The notes: generated by a model from the sequence alone, not told the origin. A stretch of DNA of 64,000 bases from Pseudomonas arsenicoxydans (GCF_900103875.1 NZ_LT629705.1:1130501-1194500), one strand, 5' to 3'; positions 1 through 9,213 are shown, counted from the first letter of the stretch. Program-made: numbers and translations.

Positions 1-1182
1 CTGTCGGGCTTTCTCGGTGCTGGTAAAAGCACGCTGCTCAATTACGTACTGCGTAACCGCGAACACTTGCGCGTTGCCGTGATCGTCAACGATATGAGCG
101 AGATCAATATCGATGGCAGCGAAGTCCAGCGCGATGTCAGCCTGAACCGCGCCGAGGAAAAACTCGTCGAGATGAGCAACGGCTGTATTTGCTGCACCTT
201 GCGCGAGGACTTGCTCGAAGAAGTCAGCAAACTCGCCCGGGACGGCCGCTTTGATTACCTGTTGATCGAATCTACCGGCATTTCCGAACCGCTGCCCGTG
301 GCGGAAACCTTCACATTTCGGGACGAGGAGGGGCAAAGCCTCGCTGACATCGCGCGCCTGGACACTATGGTCACCGTGGTAGACGGCATGAACTTCCTAC
401 TCGACTATCAGGCCGCTGAAAGCCTCGCTTCCCGTGGTGAAACGTTGGGCGAAGAAGATGACCGGTCGATCACAGACTTGCTGATCGAGCAGATTGAATT
501 CGCCGATGTGATCCTCATCAGCAAGATCGATTTGATCAGCAGCAGCGAGCGTCTGGAGTTGATCGCAATCCTTGAGCGTCTCAATGCCCAGGCCGAAATC
601 ATTCCGATGGTCATGGGCGAGATTCCTCTCGAAAAAATCCTCAACACCGGCCGCTTCGATTTTGACAAGGCCGCTCTCGCACCCGGCTGGTTGCAAGAGT
701 TGCGGGGCGAACATGTGCCGGAAACCGAGGAATATGGTATCGCCTCGACGGCCTATCGCGCGCGTCGACCGTTTCATCCGCAGCGTTTTTTCAGCTTCAT
801 CGACCGTCCGTGGGTGAATGGCAAATTGCTGCGTTCCAAAGGTTTCTTCTGGCTGGCCAGCAAGCACATGGACGCTGGTAGTTGGTCCCAGGCCGGCGGT
901 TTGATGCGCCATGGTTTCGCCGGGCGCTGGTGGCGTTTCGTGCCGAAAAACCAGTGGCCGCAGGACGAAGAAAGCACCGCCGCGATCATGCAAAACTGGA
1001 CCGCCGCCACCGGCGACTGCCGTCAGGAATTGGTTTTCATCGGCCAGAACATCGACTTCGCGCAACTGACCGTCGAGCTCGATAACTGCCTGCTGACTGA
1101 CGATGAAATGGCCTTGGGCGTCGAAGGCTGGCGTTTACTGGCCGATCCGTTCGGCCCGTGGCACGAAGAGGCGGCGGCCTGA
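1..1182 (+). CDS. CobW/COG0523 family GTPase (zinc chaperone type), 5' end cut off by window
   Basis: The frame is open from the first base and starts inside the Walker A loop (GFLGAGKST), so only a short N-terminal stretch is missing. Visible motifs are the metal-binding CxCC (C62, C64, C65 in window numbering), the acidic ESTGISEP segment after it and an SKID nucleotide-specificity motif near residue 170. A CobW C-terminal domain follows (RRPFHPQRFF onward). COG0523 GTPases deliver metals, often zinc, to client enzymes and many are Zur-repressed. The stop overlaps the start of the DUF1826 gene (TGATG), so the two are co-translated. A zinc role is inferred from family and neighbour; the metal cannot be read from sequence. 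Confidence 0.93.
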   Translation: MSGFLGAGKSTLLNYVLRNREHLRVAVIVNDMSEINIDGSEVQRDVSLNRAEEKLVEMSNGCICCTLREDLLEEVSKLARDGRFDYLLIESTGISEPLPVAETFTFRDEEGQSLADIARLDTMVTVVDGMNFLLDYQAAESLASRGETLGEEDDRSITDLLIEQIEFADVILISKIDLISSSERLELIAILERLNAQAEIIPMVMGEIPLEKILNTGRFDFDKAALAPGWLQELRGEHVPETEEYGIASTAYRARRPFHPQRFFSFIDRPWVNGKLLRSKGFFWLASKHMDAGSWSQAGGLMRHGFAGRWWRFVPKNQWPQDEESTAAIMQNWTAATGDCRQELVFIGQNIDFAQLTVELDNCLLTDDEMALGVEGWRLLADPFGPWHEEAAA

Positions 1183-1832
1183 TGTTGGCGCCCAGTCCGA
1201 AGCGGCAAACGATCGTTCAACAGGTTCAGGGTGAGACGCCGCAAACACTGACCCGAATTCTTGAGGACGGCGTCAATCTCGCCGTCTGGAAACGCCAGCT
1301 CCCCGTGCACATTGGCGATTTTGTGCGCTTGCTGCTGTCCTTGAACGAGCCGCTGGCCGAGTCGCTGGTGCTGGACATGCCCGACGATGACACCGAGCCC
1401 AATCTGCATGGCCTGGCCTCAGGTTTCAGCGACCTGGAGGGGTATGAGGGTTTCGTCGCCGACGTGTCCTGGCTGGTCAGCGCGTTCTCTTGCCTGTTGG
1501 GCGCCAAGCGCATTGGCTTGCGTGTGCGGGTTCTGGATAAGGCCATGTGCCCGCGTTTCCACGTCGATCATGTGCCGGTGCGGTTGATCAGCACCTACGC
1601 TGGCGTTGGCAGTCAGTGGCTGAAAGAAGGGGTGATGGATCGACGATTTTTAGGCACGCCAGACGCTGAGCCCCTTCAAGATTCGCTGATCGAACACATC
1701 GGCAGCGGTGAAGTCGCGCTGCTCAAAGGGGAGAAGTGGCATGGCAACGAAGGGTTTGGTTTGATCCACCGCTCGCCGCAACTGCCACCAGGAGCACGGC
1801 GGTTGATGCTGACCCTGGACTGGTTGGCCTAA
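1182..1832 (+). CDS. DUF1826 domain-containing protein
   Basis: 216 residues, ATG overlapping the TGA of the upstream CobW gene. An in-frame upstream ATG lies inside that gene and was not chosen because the overlapping start gives normal coupling. No signal peptide or membrane segment. The C-terminal half has conserved-looking Cys/His positions (AMCPRFHVDHVPVR, KGEKWHGNEGFGLIHRSP) that could bind a metal. The family has no established function. Pairing with a COG0523 GTPase is typical in pseudomonads and suggests a role in zinc starvation, possibly as client or partner of that GTPase. Function is inferred only. Confidence 0.88.
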   Translation: MLAPSPKRQTIVQQVQGETPQTLTRILEDGVNLAVWKRQLPVHIGDFVRLLLSLNEPLAESLVLDMPDDDTEPNLHGLASGFSDLEGYEGFVADVSWLVSAFSCLLGAKRIGLRVRVLDKAMCPRFHVDHVPVRLISTYAGVGSQWLKEGVMDRRFLGTPDAEPLQDSLIEHIGSGEVALLKGEKWHGNEGFGLIHRSPQLPPGARRLMLTLDWLA

Positions 1833-1836
1833 CGCC

Positions 1837-2193
1837 TCAGGGCTTGAGCCAAGTGCCCTGGCTCTGGGCTTCGCAAAACGGCTTCAAATACGCTGTGTCG
1901 GTGGCCACGCCGTAATAGTGAATATCCTGCCGGTAAGGCATATTGGCGACTTGAGCGTTGCTGCACACGCCAAAAGCGCCGGTGGGGCATTGGTCAACGT
2001 ACTGCACCTCGACTTTCTGACCTGGGAGGTTTGGCTGGCAGAAACCGTCCGCGAAGAGCTTTTCCGGGATGTTGCGGTTCTGCTGGCAGACTTTCACGTC
2101 GAGTCGTTCGGCTGTGCTATGTACTACGCAAGCCTGCGCCAGTGCCTCGCCGGAACAGAGAGCCAAGAGCAACGATAATCCCGTCAACCGCAT
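1837..2193 (-). CDS. small secreted/periplasmic cysteine-rich hypothetical protein
   Basis: 118 residues with a clear Sec signal peptide (charged start, hydrophobic LSLLLALCSG, likely cut after ALA). The mature part has seven cysteines (ACVVHS, KVCQQ, GFCQP, DQCPT, GVCSN, PFCEA plus spacing), suggesting disulfides in the periplasm. I do not recognise a named family. It is convergent with the DUF1826 gene, four bases from its stop, and divergent from the second CobW gene with only 18 bases between starts, so its promoter must lie inside that neighbour's 5' region. Confidence 0.72.
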   Translation of the reverse strand: MRLTGLSLLLALCSGEALAQACVVHSTAERLDVKVCQQNRNIPEKLFADGFCQPNLPGQKVEVQYVDQCPTGAFGVCSNAQVANMPYRQDIHYYGVATDTAYLKPFCEAQSQGTWLKP

Positions 2194-2211
2194 CCATTAC
2201 CTCCCAAGAAA

Positions 2212-3186
2212 ATGTCGACCATGTTGCAGAACATTCCCACTCACGTCATTGCTGGCCCTTTGGGTGCCGGCAAGACCAGCCTGATCAAGCACCTGATGCT
2301 ACAGCGGCCGATCGGTGAACGCTGGGCGGTGTTGATCAATGAGTTCGGCCAGATCGGCCTCGACGCTGCGCTGCTGACCCAGGATGCCGATGGTATCGCA
2401 CTGGGCGAAGTGGCCGGCGGCTGTTTGTGTTGCGTGAACGGTGCGCCGTTTCAGATCGGACTCGGGCGGTTGTTGCGCAAGGCGCGGCCGGATCGGCTGT
2501 TCATCGAACCTTCAGGCCTGGGCCATCCGGCGCAGTTGCTTCGCCAGTTGAGTGAAGCTCCATGGGCGGGCGTGTTGGCGGTTCAGCCCAGTGTTCTGGT
2601 GCTGGATGCCCAAGCCCTTGCCGTTGGCAAACCGCTGCCGGAATCGCAACAGGCCGCGCTGAGTAGCGCTGGTTTGTTGTTGCTGAACAAGGCTGAAGGC
2701 CTGGACGGCAATGATCGTCAGCGAATCGCCGAGCAGTTGCCTGATCGCAACGTGTATTGGACGCAGCTGGCTCAATTGCCGTTGAACAAATTGCCGGGTT
2801 ACAGGGTTCAGGCGGTGGCGGGTGTGGATAACTTCATCGTGCCCAAAGGATTGGCGCAGATGCCGGCGATCTGGACCGATCCAGCGCTGCCGATATGCTT
2901 GAGCCAGCAACAGGAAGGCATCTGGAGCATTGGTTGGCGCTGGCATCCGAGCCAGACGTTCGATGCCGGGCTCGTTGTGAAATGGCTTAACAGTCTTGCC
3001 TGGCGGCGGGCCAAGCTGATAATCCACCGCGTCGATGGCTGGGTGTCGGCCAATGCGTTGGATAACTCGCCATTGCAATGGCAACCCAGCGAATGGCGTC
3101 AGGATTCGCGCATCGAATTGATTTTCAGTGAGCCGCAGGACATTGATTCACTGCAAAACGCCCTGGCCGACTGTCGGTCGGTTTAA
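2212..3186 (+). CDS. CobW/YjiA-like GTP-binding protein
   Basis: 324 residues. Walker A GPLGAGKTS near residue 18, metal-binding CxCC in GGCLCCV near residue 65, IEPSGLGHP acidic motif and LNKAE base-recognition motif. The C-terminal domain has the CobW_C-like strand pattern (WRRAKLIIHRVDGWV). It is shorter than and clearly different from the GTPase at the window start, closer to the YjiA branch. Two COG0523 paralogues within 3 kb point to a metal-homeostasis locus. A second ATG nine bases downstream is possible as start. Its stop overlaps the converging DUF3301 gene by four bases. Confidence 0.9.
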   Translation: MSTMLQNIPTHVIAGPLGAGKTSLIKHLMLQRPIGERWAVLINEFGQIGLDAALLTQDADGIALGEVAGGCLCCVNGAPFQIGLGRLLRKARPDRLFIEPSGLGHPAQLLRQLSEAPWAGVLAVQPSVLVLDAQALAVGKPLPESQQAALSSAGLLLLNKAEGLDGNDRQRIAEQLPDRNVYWTQLAQLPLNKLPGYRVQAVAGVDNFIVPKGLAQMPAIWTDPALPICLSQQQEGIWSIGWRWHPSQTFDAGLVVKWLNSLAWRRAKLIIHRVDGWVSANALDNSPLQWQPSEWRQDSRIELIFSEPQDIDSLQNALADCRSV

Positions 3187-3599
3187 GGACGCCATTTGGT
3201 GTGTTCCTGGCGCCACTGGCTCATCTCGATCACTTCAGCGCGCGGCTTCACCACATCGACCACCGCTGGCGTGTCATCAAAGGGCATCGGGTAGGGCGCC
3301 AGTTCGATCTGTGCGCTGTGGGCGCCGAATTGGGTGATGGTGCCGTTGTGACGGGTTTCGCCGGTCACGGTGAACTCAAAGTTATACACGCGAGCCAGAC
3401 GTCGACGGCCGTTGGCGTCTTTGATGAACGCGATTTTTTTCAAGGCGACGTTGCCGTCCAGCAGCTCGATACCGAGCTTGGCGCAATGCTGCTTGACCCG
3501 CTCCAACGCGCGCTCGCGCAGGCCGTGGTTGTGCCACAGCCAAGCGCCACCGGTGGCGAGCAGCATCAGCACGAAGATATTTCCGAGGGTCAGCATCAA
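3183..3599 (-). CDS. DUF3301 domain-containing membrane-anchored protein
   Basis: 138 residues. One N-terminal membrane segment (LGNIFVLMLLATGGAWLW), then a soluble domain with the DUF3301 pattern, including the HNGTITQFGAHSAQIEL segment near residue 95. Likely an inner-membrane protein with a small periplasmic or cytoplasmic domain; the function of the family is unknown. A second ATG one codon downstream is an equally good start. Ends convergently with the second CobW gene. Confidence 0.85.
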   Translation of the reverse strand: MMLTLGNIFVLMLLATGGAWLWHNHGLRERALERVKQHCAKLGIELLDGNVALKKIAFIKDANGRRRLARVYNFEFTVTGETRHNGTITQFGAHSAQIELAPYPMPFDDTPAVVDVVKPRAEVIEMSQWRQEHTKWRP

Positions 3600-3716
3600 C
3601 GGGTTGCTCCAACAAGGTAGTGCCAGCTTAACTGTGTCGCCGGTCTGTCGTACAGGCTGCGTTTAGTCGCATACTGCGCAGCTCGAATTTCAATCGTTTG
3701 ACGGAAAAATCACCGC

Positions 3717-4589
3717 ATGAAACGTACGCCCCATCTGCTCGCCATTCAGTCCCACGTGGTGTTTGGTCACGCTGGCAACAGCGCTGCGGTCTTCCCGATG
3801 CAGCGGGTCGGGGTAAACGTCTGGCCGCTCAACACGGTGCAGTTCTCCAACCACACCCAGTATGGGCAATGGACCGGCGAAGTGCTGGCACCGCACCAGA
3901 TTCCCGATTTGATCGAAGGCATCGCAGCGATTGGCGAGCTGGGCAATTGCGATGCAGTGCTGTCCGGTTACCTCGGCAGTGCCGCCCAGGGCCGGGCGAT
4001 CCTGACCGGCGTAGCGCGGATCAAGTCAGTGAACCCCAAGGCGCTGTATATGTGCGACCCGGTCATGGGCCATCCGGAGAAGGGTTGCAGTGTGCCGGCC
4101 GAGGTCAGTGATTTCCTGCTGGAGGAAGCGGCGTCGGTGGCGGACTTCATGTGCCCGAATCAGCTGGAGCTGGATAGCTTCTCGGGGCGCAAGCCGCAGT
4201 CACTGTTCGATTGTCTGGCGATGGCGCGAGCGCTCCTGGCACGCGGACCGAAGGCTATCTTGGTCAAGCATCTGGACTATCCCGGTAAACCGGCGGATGG
4301 CTTTGAGATGTTGCTGGTGACGGCAGAAGGCAGCTGGCACCTTCGCCGCCCGCTGTTGGCGTTTCCGCGACAACCGGTGGGCGTTGGCGATCTGACGTCC
4401 GGTCTGTTTCTGGCCCGCGTGCTGTTAGGCGACAGTCTGTTGGCGGCCTTCGAGTTCACTGCGGCTGCGGTGCATGAAGTGCTGCTGGAAACCCAGGCGT
4501 GTTCCAGCTATGAGCTGGAGCTGGTGCGCGCGCAGGACCGGATTGCGCATCCACGGGTCAAGTTCGAAGCGACCGCGATCAGCCTCTGA
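3717..4589 (+). CDS. pdxY: pyridoxal kinase PdxY
   Basis: 290 residues, close to the 287 of E. coli PdxY. It phosphorylates pyridoxal to pyridoxal 5'-phosphate in the B6 salvage pathway. The N-terminus ([17 protein letters not shown]) has the PdxY/PdxK substrate-loop pattern. [13 protein letters not shown] segment lies mid-protein and the anion-hole/catalytic motif [11 protein letters not shown] near residue 225 contains the expected catalytic Asp. Cytoplasmic. Monocistronic, with a paired inverted repeat downstream. Confidence 0.95.
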   Translation: MKRTPHLLAIQSHVVFGHAGNSAAVFPMQRVGVNVWPLNTVQFSNHTQYGQWTGEVLAPHQIPDLIEGIAAIGELGNCDAVLSGYLGSAAQGRAILTGVARIKSVNPKALYMCDPVMGHPEKGCSVPAEVSDFLLEEAASVADFMCPNQLELDSFSGRKPQSLFDCLAMARALLARGPKAILVKHLDYPGKPADGFEMLLVTAEGSWHLRRPLLAFPRQPVGVGDLTSGLFLARVLLGDSLLAAFEFTAAAVHEVLLETQACSSYELELVRAQDRIAHPRVKFEATAISL

Positions 4590-4607
4590 TTCGCGTCAAG
4601 CCATCCA

Positions 4608-4645
4608 CGAGCAAGCCGGATCGGGGCGCCGATCCGAATTGCTCG
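4608..4645. terminator. two-step inverted repeat between converging pdxY and thioesterase
   Basis: Outer arms CGAGCAA / TTGCTCG and inner arms GGATCGG / CCGATCC form a 38-base hairpin with three-base internal loops and a four-base tip. It lies between two converging genes and could end transcription from both sides, though neither side has a T run. It may instead be a degenerate REP-like element. Confidence 0.45.
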
Positions 4646-4687
4646 CGAATGACTATCTAAATAACACAATCAAACTGCCTGAACGGC

Positions 4688-5170
4688 TCAGATGTCGCCC
4701 TTGATTTCCTGATAGCGCTTTTCCAGTTCCTGACGAATCTGGCGGCGCTGCTGGGCCTGGATGAAGCGTCGCTTGTCTTCGCTGTTCTGTGGCTGCAGCG
4801 GCGGCACTGAAGCCGGTTTACGGTCGTCATCCACCGCCACCATGGTGAAGAAACAGCTGTTGGTGTGGCGCACCGAGCGCTCGCGAATGTTCTCCGTCAC
4901 CACCTTGATGCCCACTTCCATGGACGTGTTGCCGGTGTAGTTGACCGATGCCAGAAAGGTCACCAATTCGCCGACATGAATCGGCTCGCGGAAAATCACC
5001 TGGTCCACCGACAAGGTCACCACGTAGCGGCCGGCATAACGGCTGGCGCAGGCGTAGGCCACTTCGTCGAGGTATTTGAGCAGGGTGCCGCCGTGGACAT
5101 TGCCAGAGAAGTTGGCCATGTCAGGGGTCATCAATACCGTCATCGACAGCTGGGCGTTTCCGGGTTCCAT
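4688..5170 (-). CDS. acyl-CoA thioesterase, hotdog fold
   Basis: 160 residues from the chosen ATG; a TTG six codons upstream is possible but has a poorer ribosome site. The hotdog catalytic helix region reads NFSGNVHGGTLLKYLDEVAY with the conserved Asn and Asp, followed by the VDQVIFREPIHVGE strand. Family members hydrolyse medium/long-chain acyl-CoA in the cytoplasm. The C-terminus is a charged helix (RRFIQAQQRRQIRQELEKR) beyond the fold, likely for oligomer contact. A second, different thioesterase lies at 48.7 kb. Confidence 0.9.
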   Translation of the reverse strand: MEPGNAQLSMTVLMTPDMANFSGNVHGGTLLKYLDEVAYACASRYAGRYVVTLSVDQVIFREPIHVGELVTFLASVNYTGNTSMEVGIKVVTENIRERSVRHTNSCFFTMVAVDDDRKPASVPPLQPQNSEDKRRFIQAQQRRQIRQELEKRYQEIKGDI

Positions 5171-5372
5171 AGCGTTCTCACGGTTCAAGGCAGAATTTCG
5201 GAAGGGCGGCGCCTCTATGGGGGCCTGGTAGGTTTTTTCAAACCACAGTTATCGGGACGCCGGGCGGGTGATTGCCGTCACGCCGGATCGATCTGTTTCC
5301 ATATATTGCACCGCCTTTCTGGCGGAAGTCGCGGTGTTACCCTCCAAAAGTCCACCTCAAGGAGCCCACACC

Positions 5373-7136
5373 ATGCATGCCATCAGTTTTATTCAGGATC
5401 TGGCAGTGATCATGTTGGTCGCGGGGGTGGTGACCGTACTGTTCCATCGGTTCAAGCAGCCGGTGGTGTTGGGCTACATCGTTGCCGGCTTCATCATAGG
5501 TCCGCACACACCGCCGTTCGGCCTGATTCACGACGAAGAAACCATCAAGACCCTCGCCGAACTCGGGGTGATTTTCCTGATGTTCTGCCTGGGCCTGGAG
5601 TTCAGTCTGCGAAAGCTGTTCAAGGTCGGCGCCACGGCGTTTATCGCGGCGTTCCTCGAAATCGTGCTGATGATCTGGATCGGTTACGAAATCGGCCGTT
5701 GGTTCGACTGGAACACCATGGATTCATTGTTCCTGGGCGCGATCCTGGCAATTTCCTCGACCACCATCATCGTCAAGGCGCTCAACGACCTGAAGATGAA
5801 AAACGAGCGTTTTGCGCAGTTGATCTTCGGCGTGCTGATCGTCGAGGACATCCTCGGCATCGGCATCATAGCCTTGCTGTCGAGCATCGCCGTCAGCGGC
5901 ACGGTCAGCTCCGGCGAAGTGTTTTCCACGGTGGGCAAGCTCTCGCTGTTCATGATCGTTGCACTGGTGATCGGCATCCTGCTGGTGCCTCGTCTGCTGG
6001 CTTACGTGGCGAAGTTCGACAGTAACGAAATGCTGCTGATCACGGTCCTTGGGCTGTGTTTCGGCTTCTGCCTGCTGGTGGTGAAGCTCGAATACAGCAT
6101 GGTCCTGGGGGCGTTTCTCATTGGTGCGATCATGGCCGAGTCCCGCCAATTGCTGAAAATTGAGCGATTGATCGAGCCGGTTCGCGACTTGTTCAGTGCG
6201 ATTTTCTTTGTCGCCATCGGACTGATGCTTGATCCGATGATCCTGCTGCAATACGCCTGGCCAATCGCCGTGATCACCGTGGCGGTGGTATTGGGCAAGA
6301 TGCTGTCCTGCGGTCTTGGCGCCTTTATCGCCGGCAATGACGGACGCACCTCTCTACGGGTCGGGATGGGGCTTTCACAGATTGGCGAATTCTCCTTCAT
6401 CATCGCTGCGCTGGGCATGACCCTGCAGGTCACCAGCAACTTCCTTTACCCGGTTGCCGTGGCGGTGTCGGTGATTACCACGTTGCTGACGCCGTATCTG
6501 ATCCGCGCGGCTGATCCGCTGTCGATCAGGCTTGCCGCAGTAATGCCGCAGCGACTGGGCCGAGTGTTGGGAATGTATGGCGAGTGGTTGCGCAGCATCC
6601 AGCCTCAGGGCGAGGGCGCGCTGCTGGCGTCGATGATTCGGCGGATTCTGTTGCAGGTGGGGGTCAATCTGGCGCTGGTGATTGCGATCTTCTTTTCGGG
6701 CGCGTTCTTCGCCGAACGCATGTCCACTTACCTGCAAGACTGGATCAGCGATTCGAGCTGGCAGAAGGCGTTGATCTGGGGTGGGGCGTTGCTGGTGTCG
6801 CTGCCGTTCCTGATCGCCGCCTATCGCAAGCTCAAGGCGCTGTCGATGTTGTTGGCGGAGATGGGCGTGAAGCCGGACATGGCCGGCCGCCATACGCAGC
6901 GAGTGCGGCGGGTGATCGCGGAAGTGATCCCGATCCTCTCGCTGCTGGTGATCTTCCTGCTGCTGGCAGCCTTGTCGGCCAGTATTTTGCCGACCAACAA
7001 GTTGCTGGTATTGATCGCCGTGGTCGCGGCCGCCGTGGCGGCCTTGCTCTGGCGCTGGTTCATTCGCGTGCACACGCGCATGCAGGTGGCCTTGCTCGAA
7101 ACCCTGGACAACCACAAGGATTCATCCGGGCATTGA
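5373..7136 (+). CDS. Kef-type cation:proton antiporter (CPA2 family)
   Basis: 587 residues from an ATG with a good AAGGAG site; a longer frame upstream lacks one. About twelve membrane segments of the Na/H exchanger fold, including the GVIFLMFCLGLEFSLRKL helix and the STTIIVKAL unwound-helix region, then VEDILGIG with the transport acidic residue. Expected to exchange K+ or Na+ for H+ at the inner membrane. The C-terminus has further hydrophobic helices (around residues 435-565) where KefB/KefC carry a nucleotide-binding RCK domain; none is present. Regulation by NAD(H) or glutathione adducts is therefore unlikely. Confidence 0.93.
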   Translation: MHAISFIQDLAVIMLVAGVVTVLFHRFKQPVVLGYIVAGFIIGPHTPPFGLIHDEETIKTLAELGVIFLMFCLGLEFSLRKLFKVGATAFIAAFLEIVLMIWIGYEIGRWFDWNTMDSLFLGAILAISSTTIIVKALNDLKMKNERFAQLIFGVLIVEDILGIGIIALLSSIAVSGTVSSGEVFSTVGKLSLFMIVALVIGILLVPRLLAYVAKFDSNEMLLITVLGLCFGFCLLVVKLEYSMVLGAFLIGAIMAESRQLLKIERLIEPVRDLFSAIFFVAIGLMLDPMILLQYAWPIAVITVAVVLGKMLSCGLGAFIAGNDGRTSLRVGMGLSQIGEFSFIIAALGMTLQVTSNFLYPVAVAVSVITTLLTPYLIRAADPLSIRLAAVMPQRLGRVLGMYGEWLRSIQPQGEGALLASMIRRILLQVGVNLALVIAIFFSGAFFAERMSTYLQDWISDSSWQKALIWGGALLVSLPFLIAAYRKLKALSMLLAEMGVKPDMAGRHTQRVRRVIAEVIPILSLLVIFLLLAALSASILPTNKLLVLIAVVAAAVAALLWRWFIRVHTRMQVALLETLDNHKDSSGH

Positions 7137-7154
7137 CCCTGCGCCGCTTGTTAC

Positions 7155-7562
7155 TCAGCTTTCCAGCCAGACGTCCCGCGCCCAGTGCCACACCGACTCC
7201 CAGGTTTCTTCAGCGATCAGCTCTTCTTCGGCCTGCCACAGCACCACGGTGCCGTCTTCTTCGACGAGGTAATAATCGTCACCGTCCTGGCAGATCGGGA
7301 TCATGCTGCGGTCTACACCTGCATCCCAAGCGTTGGCGGCAACGTCCGGCAGGTAGGTGTGGGATTGCGGGTCGGTGACAGTCACCGGCTCCAGGCTGCC
7401 GTAGACCACGTCGCTGACGGTCAGCAAGAATTCTCTGAAGACAAACGGGATGTCGATGAACAGTTGTTCCTCGATTTCCACGATCTGGTCTTCGTCTGGC
7501 AATTCCAAGGGGACCGGTACCGGTTCGTTGGCTTCACGCAGTTGTTCGATAATTTCTTCCAC
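7155..7562 (-). CDS. SMI1/KNR4 (SUKH-like) family protein
   Basis: 135 residues, acidic, no signal or membrane segment. The pattern of a short N-terminal helix, LPDEDQIVEIEEQL, IPFVFREFLLTVSDV, then a DGDDYYLVEEDGTVVLW strand pair matches the SMI1/KNR4 fold. Some SUKH proteins are immunity proteins beside toxins, but no toxin gene is adjacent here and the same gene sits in core context, so a housekeeping role is more likely. Converges on the Kef gene with an 18-base gap. Confidence 0.85.
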   Translation of the reverse strand: MEEIIEQLREANEPVPVPLELPDEDQIVEIEEQLFIDIPFVFREFLLTVSDVVYGSLEPVTVTDPQSHTYLPDVAANAWDAGVDRSMIPICQDGDDYYLVEEDGTVVLWQAEEELIAEETWESVWHWARDVWLES

Positions 7563-7646
7563 GTCCGGGATCCTCTTGCTTGATGGCGCGGTGTTTATAT
7601 GGGGCGGTTTATACAGTAGCTCGCTATAGATGCAACCGCGAAATAG

Positions 7647-7677
7647 AAAACCCCGGACAAGTCCGGGGTTTTTTTTA
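7647..7677. terminator. bidirectional intrinsic terminator
   Basis: Perfect 8-bp stem CCCCGGAC / GTCCGGGG with an AA loop, eight Ts on the plus side and four As on the other side. It lies just after the stop of the Tim44-like gene on the minus strand and would end its transcript. Confidence 0.85.
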
Positions 7678-7700
7678 CTGCTTGTTTAACGCGGAGGTTA

Positions 7701-8573
7701 TCAGCCGTTCTGGCGGATACCAGCCACCAGCCAAGGCTGGTTCTCGCCTTGCGGACGTTCCATGTTCCAGCTTTCGCTGAACACTTCGCCCTGGTCGAAG
7801 CGCGAAGTTTTCGACACACCGCTGAAGGTCAGGGTGGCGATGGTCTTGTCCGCACGGTCATCCACACCATCCAGTTGTACATGGAGGTTATCGATGTAGG
7901 TCGACTGGAAGCCGTCGCCCAGGTCCGCACGTTCGCGTTTGAGGAACTCCAGCATTTGCGGGGTCACGAACTCGGCGATCTTGTCCATTTCGTTGGCGTC
8001 CCAGTGCTGTTGCAGGGACTGGAAGTGGTTGCGGGCCGCTTCAATGAAGTTCTGTTCATTGAACCAGGCTGGAGCGTTGATTACCGGACGAGCGGCGGCG
8101 GGTGCTGGCGAGCCACCGAAGATCGAACCGCCAGCAGGCTTGTTCTCGAACACTTCACGCTGCATCGGTGCGTGGCCAGCCGGAGCCATGTGCTCCTGTT
8201 GCTTGCGACGACGGGCGGCGATGAAGCGGAAGATCAGGAAGGCGATGACCGCCATGATCAGGATGTCGAAGATCTGCATGCCCTGGAAGCCGCCGCCCAT
8301 GAACATGGAGGCCAGCAGGCCGCCGGCTGCGATACCGGCCAGAGGGCCGAGCCAGCGCGAAGCACCGCCGGCCTTGGCTGCAGCGCCAGCGGCACCGGCA
8401 GCACCCGCGGTCGCCGCAGCGCCACCGGCAGCAGAAGAAGGCGCCATTTGGCTGGTTTGGTGGGTCGGCGCGGCGCCGACGCTTTTGCCGCCACCAAAGC
8501 GCTTGGCGTTGGCGTCGAGGCTCATCGTCAGGCCGATGCACAACGCCATGGCGATGCTAAGAAAACGTTTCAT
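7701..8573 (-). CDS. Tim44-like domain membrane protein
   Basis: 290 residues from the ATG that begins a signal-like segment (MKRFLSIAMALCIGL); an upstream extension was rejected. After a low-complexity Gly/Ala/Ser stretch (residues 30-85) come one or two membrane segments (GIAAGGLLASMFMGG; IFDILIMAVIAFLIFRFI), an Arg/Lys-rich turn, and a C-terminal Tim44-like domain from about residue 165 (NFIEAARNHFQSLQQHWDAN). Bacterial Tim44-like proteins are inner-membrane proteins of poorly defined role. Monocistronic, with its own terminator. Confidence 0.9.
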   Translation of the reverse strand: MKRFLSIAMALCIGLTMSLDANAKRFGGGKSVGAAPTHQTSQMAPSSAAGGAAATAGAAGAAGAAAKAGGASRWLGPLAGIAAGGLLASMFMGGGFQGMQIFDILIMAVIAFLIFRFIAARRRKQQEHMAPAGHAPMQREVFENKPAGGSIFGGSPAPAAARPVINAPAWFNEQNFIEAARNHFQSLQQHWDANEMDKIAEFVTPQMLEFLKRERADLGDGFQSTYIDNLHVQLDGVDDRADKTIATLTFSGVSKTSRFDQGEVFSESWNMERPQGENQPWLVAGIRQNG

Positions 8574-8752
8574 AAAGGGAATTCCCATTTGTGGATGGCA
8601 CGCGCGCCATGTTGCACAGCGAATGTGTAACTGGCTAGCGGCAGAGTGTTTCGGGCTTTTGCCTGACAGCTTGGGTTCAGCTTTGGTCAGCGCAATAAGG
8701 CCTGTTAACTTTAGTTCGTAGGATGAGTGGATAGTTTCTGTAGGACGAATGC

Positions 8753-9193
8753 CTAGCGTCGCAGCGCCAGCATGACCACACCGGCTGTAATCAAGCCGAT
8801 ACCACCCCATTGGCGCAGGTCGAGTTTTTCGCCCAGCAGGACCACGCTAAGCACCGCCACCAGCACCACGCTGAGCTTGTCCACCGGCGCGACCAAAGAG
8901 GCCGGTCCGACTTTCAGCGCGCGGAAATAGCAGATCCACGAGGCGCCGGTGGCCAATCCCGAAAGCAGCAGAAACAGGTAGCTCCTGGCCGAGATCGATC
9001 CTAATGATTGATATTGGCCCGTGGCGTACAAAATCAAGGCCAGGCTGACGAGTACCACTATGGTACGCAGCAGGGTGGCGAAGTCGGAATTGACGTTTTC
9101 GATGCCGATCTTGGCGAAAAGGGCGGTCATTGCGGCGAACGCCGCCGACATCAGGGCCCAGAATGTCCAGGAAGAAAAGAAGCCGGAGCCCAT
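8753..9193 (-). CDS. EamA/DMT-type small membrane transporter
   Basis: 146 residues, about five hydrophobic helices, matching a single EamA repeat (FWALMSAAFAAMTALFAKIG at the N-terminus, LVAPVDKLSVVLVAVLSVVLLGEKL near the end). Full DMT transporters have two repeats in one chain, so this half-size form probably works as a dimer. Substrate unknown. Start chosen at the ATG directly before GSGFF; eleven extra codons upstream overlap a palindromic repeat and are unlikely to be translated. Confidence 0.85.
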   Translation of the reverse strand: MGSGFFSSWTFWALMSAAFAAMTALFAKIGIENVNSDFATLLRTIVVLVSLALILYATGQYQSLGSISARSYLFLLLSGLATGASWICYFRALKVGPASLVAPVDKLSVVLVAVLSVVLLGEKLDLRQWGGIGLITAGVVMLALRR

Positions 9194-9213
9194 GTTGTCG
9201 CGCCTTTGTAGAT

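Noticed and set aside
7155..7562. SUKH-like protein as immunity protein of a toxin system
   Set aside because: No toxin or effector gene adjacent; context is core.
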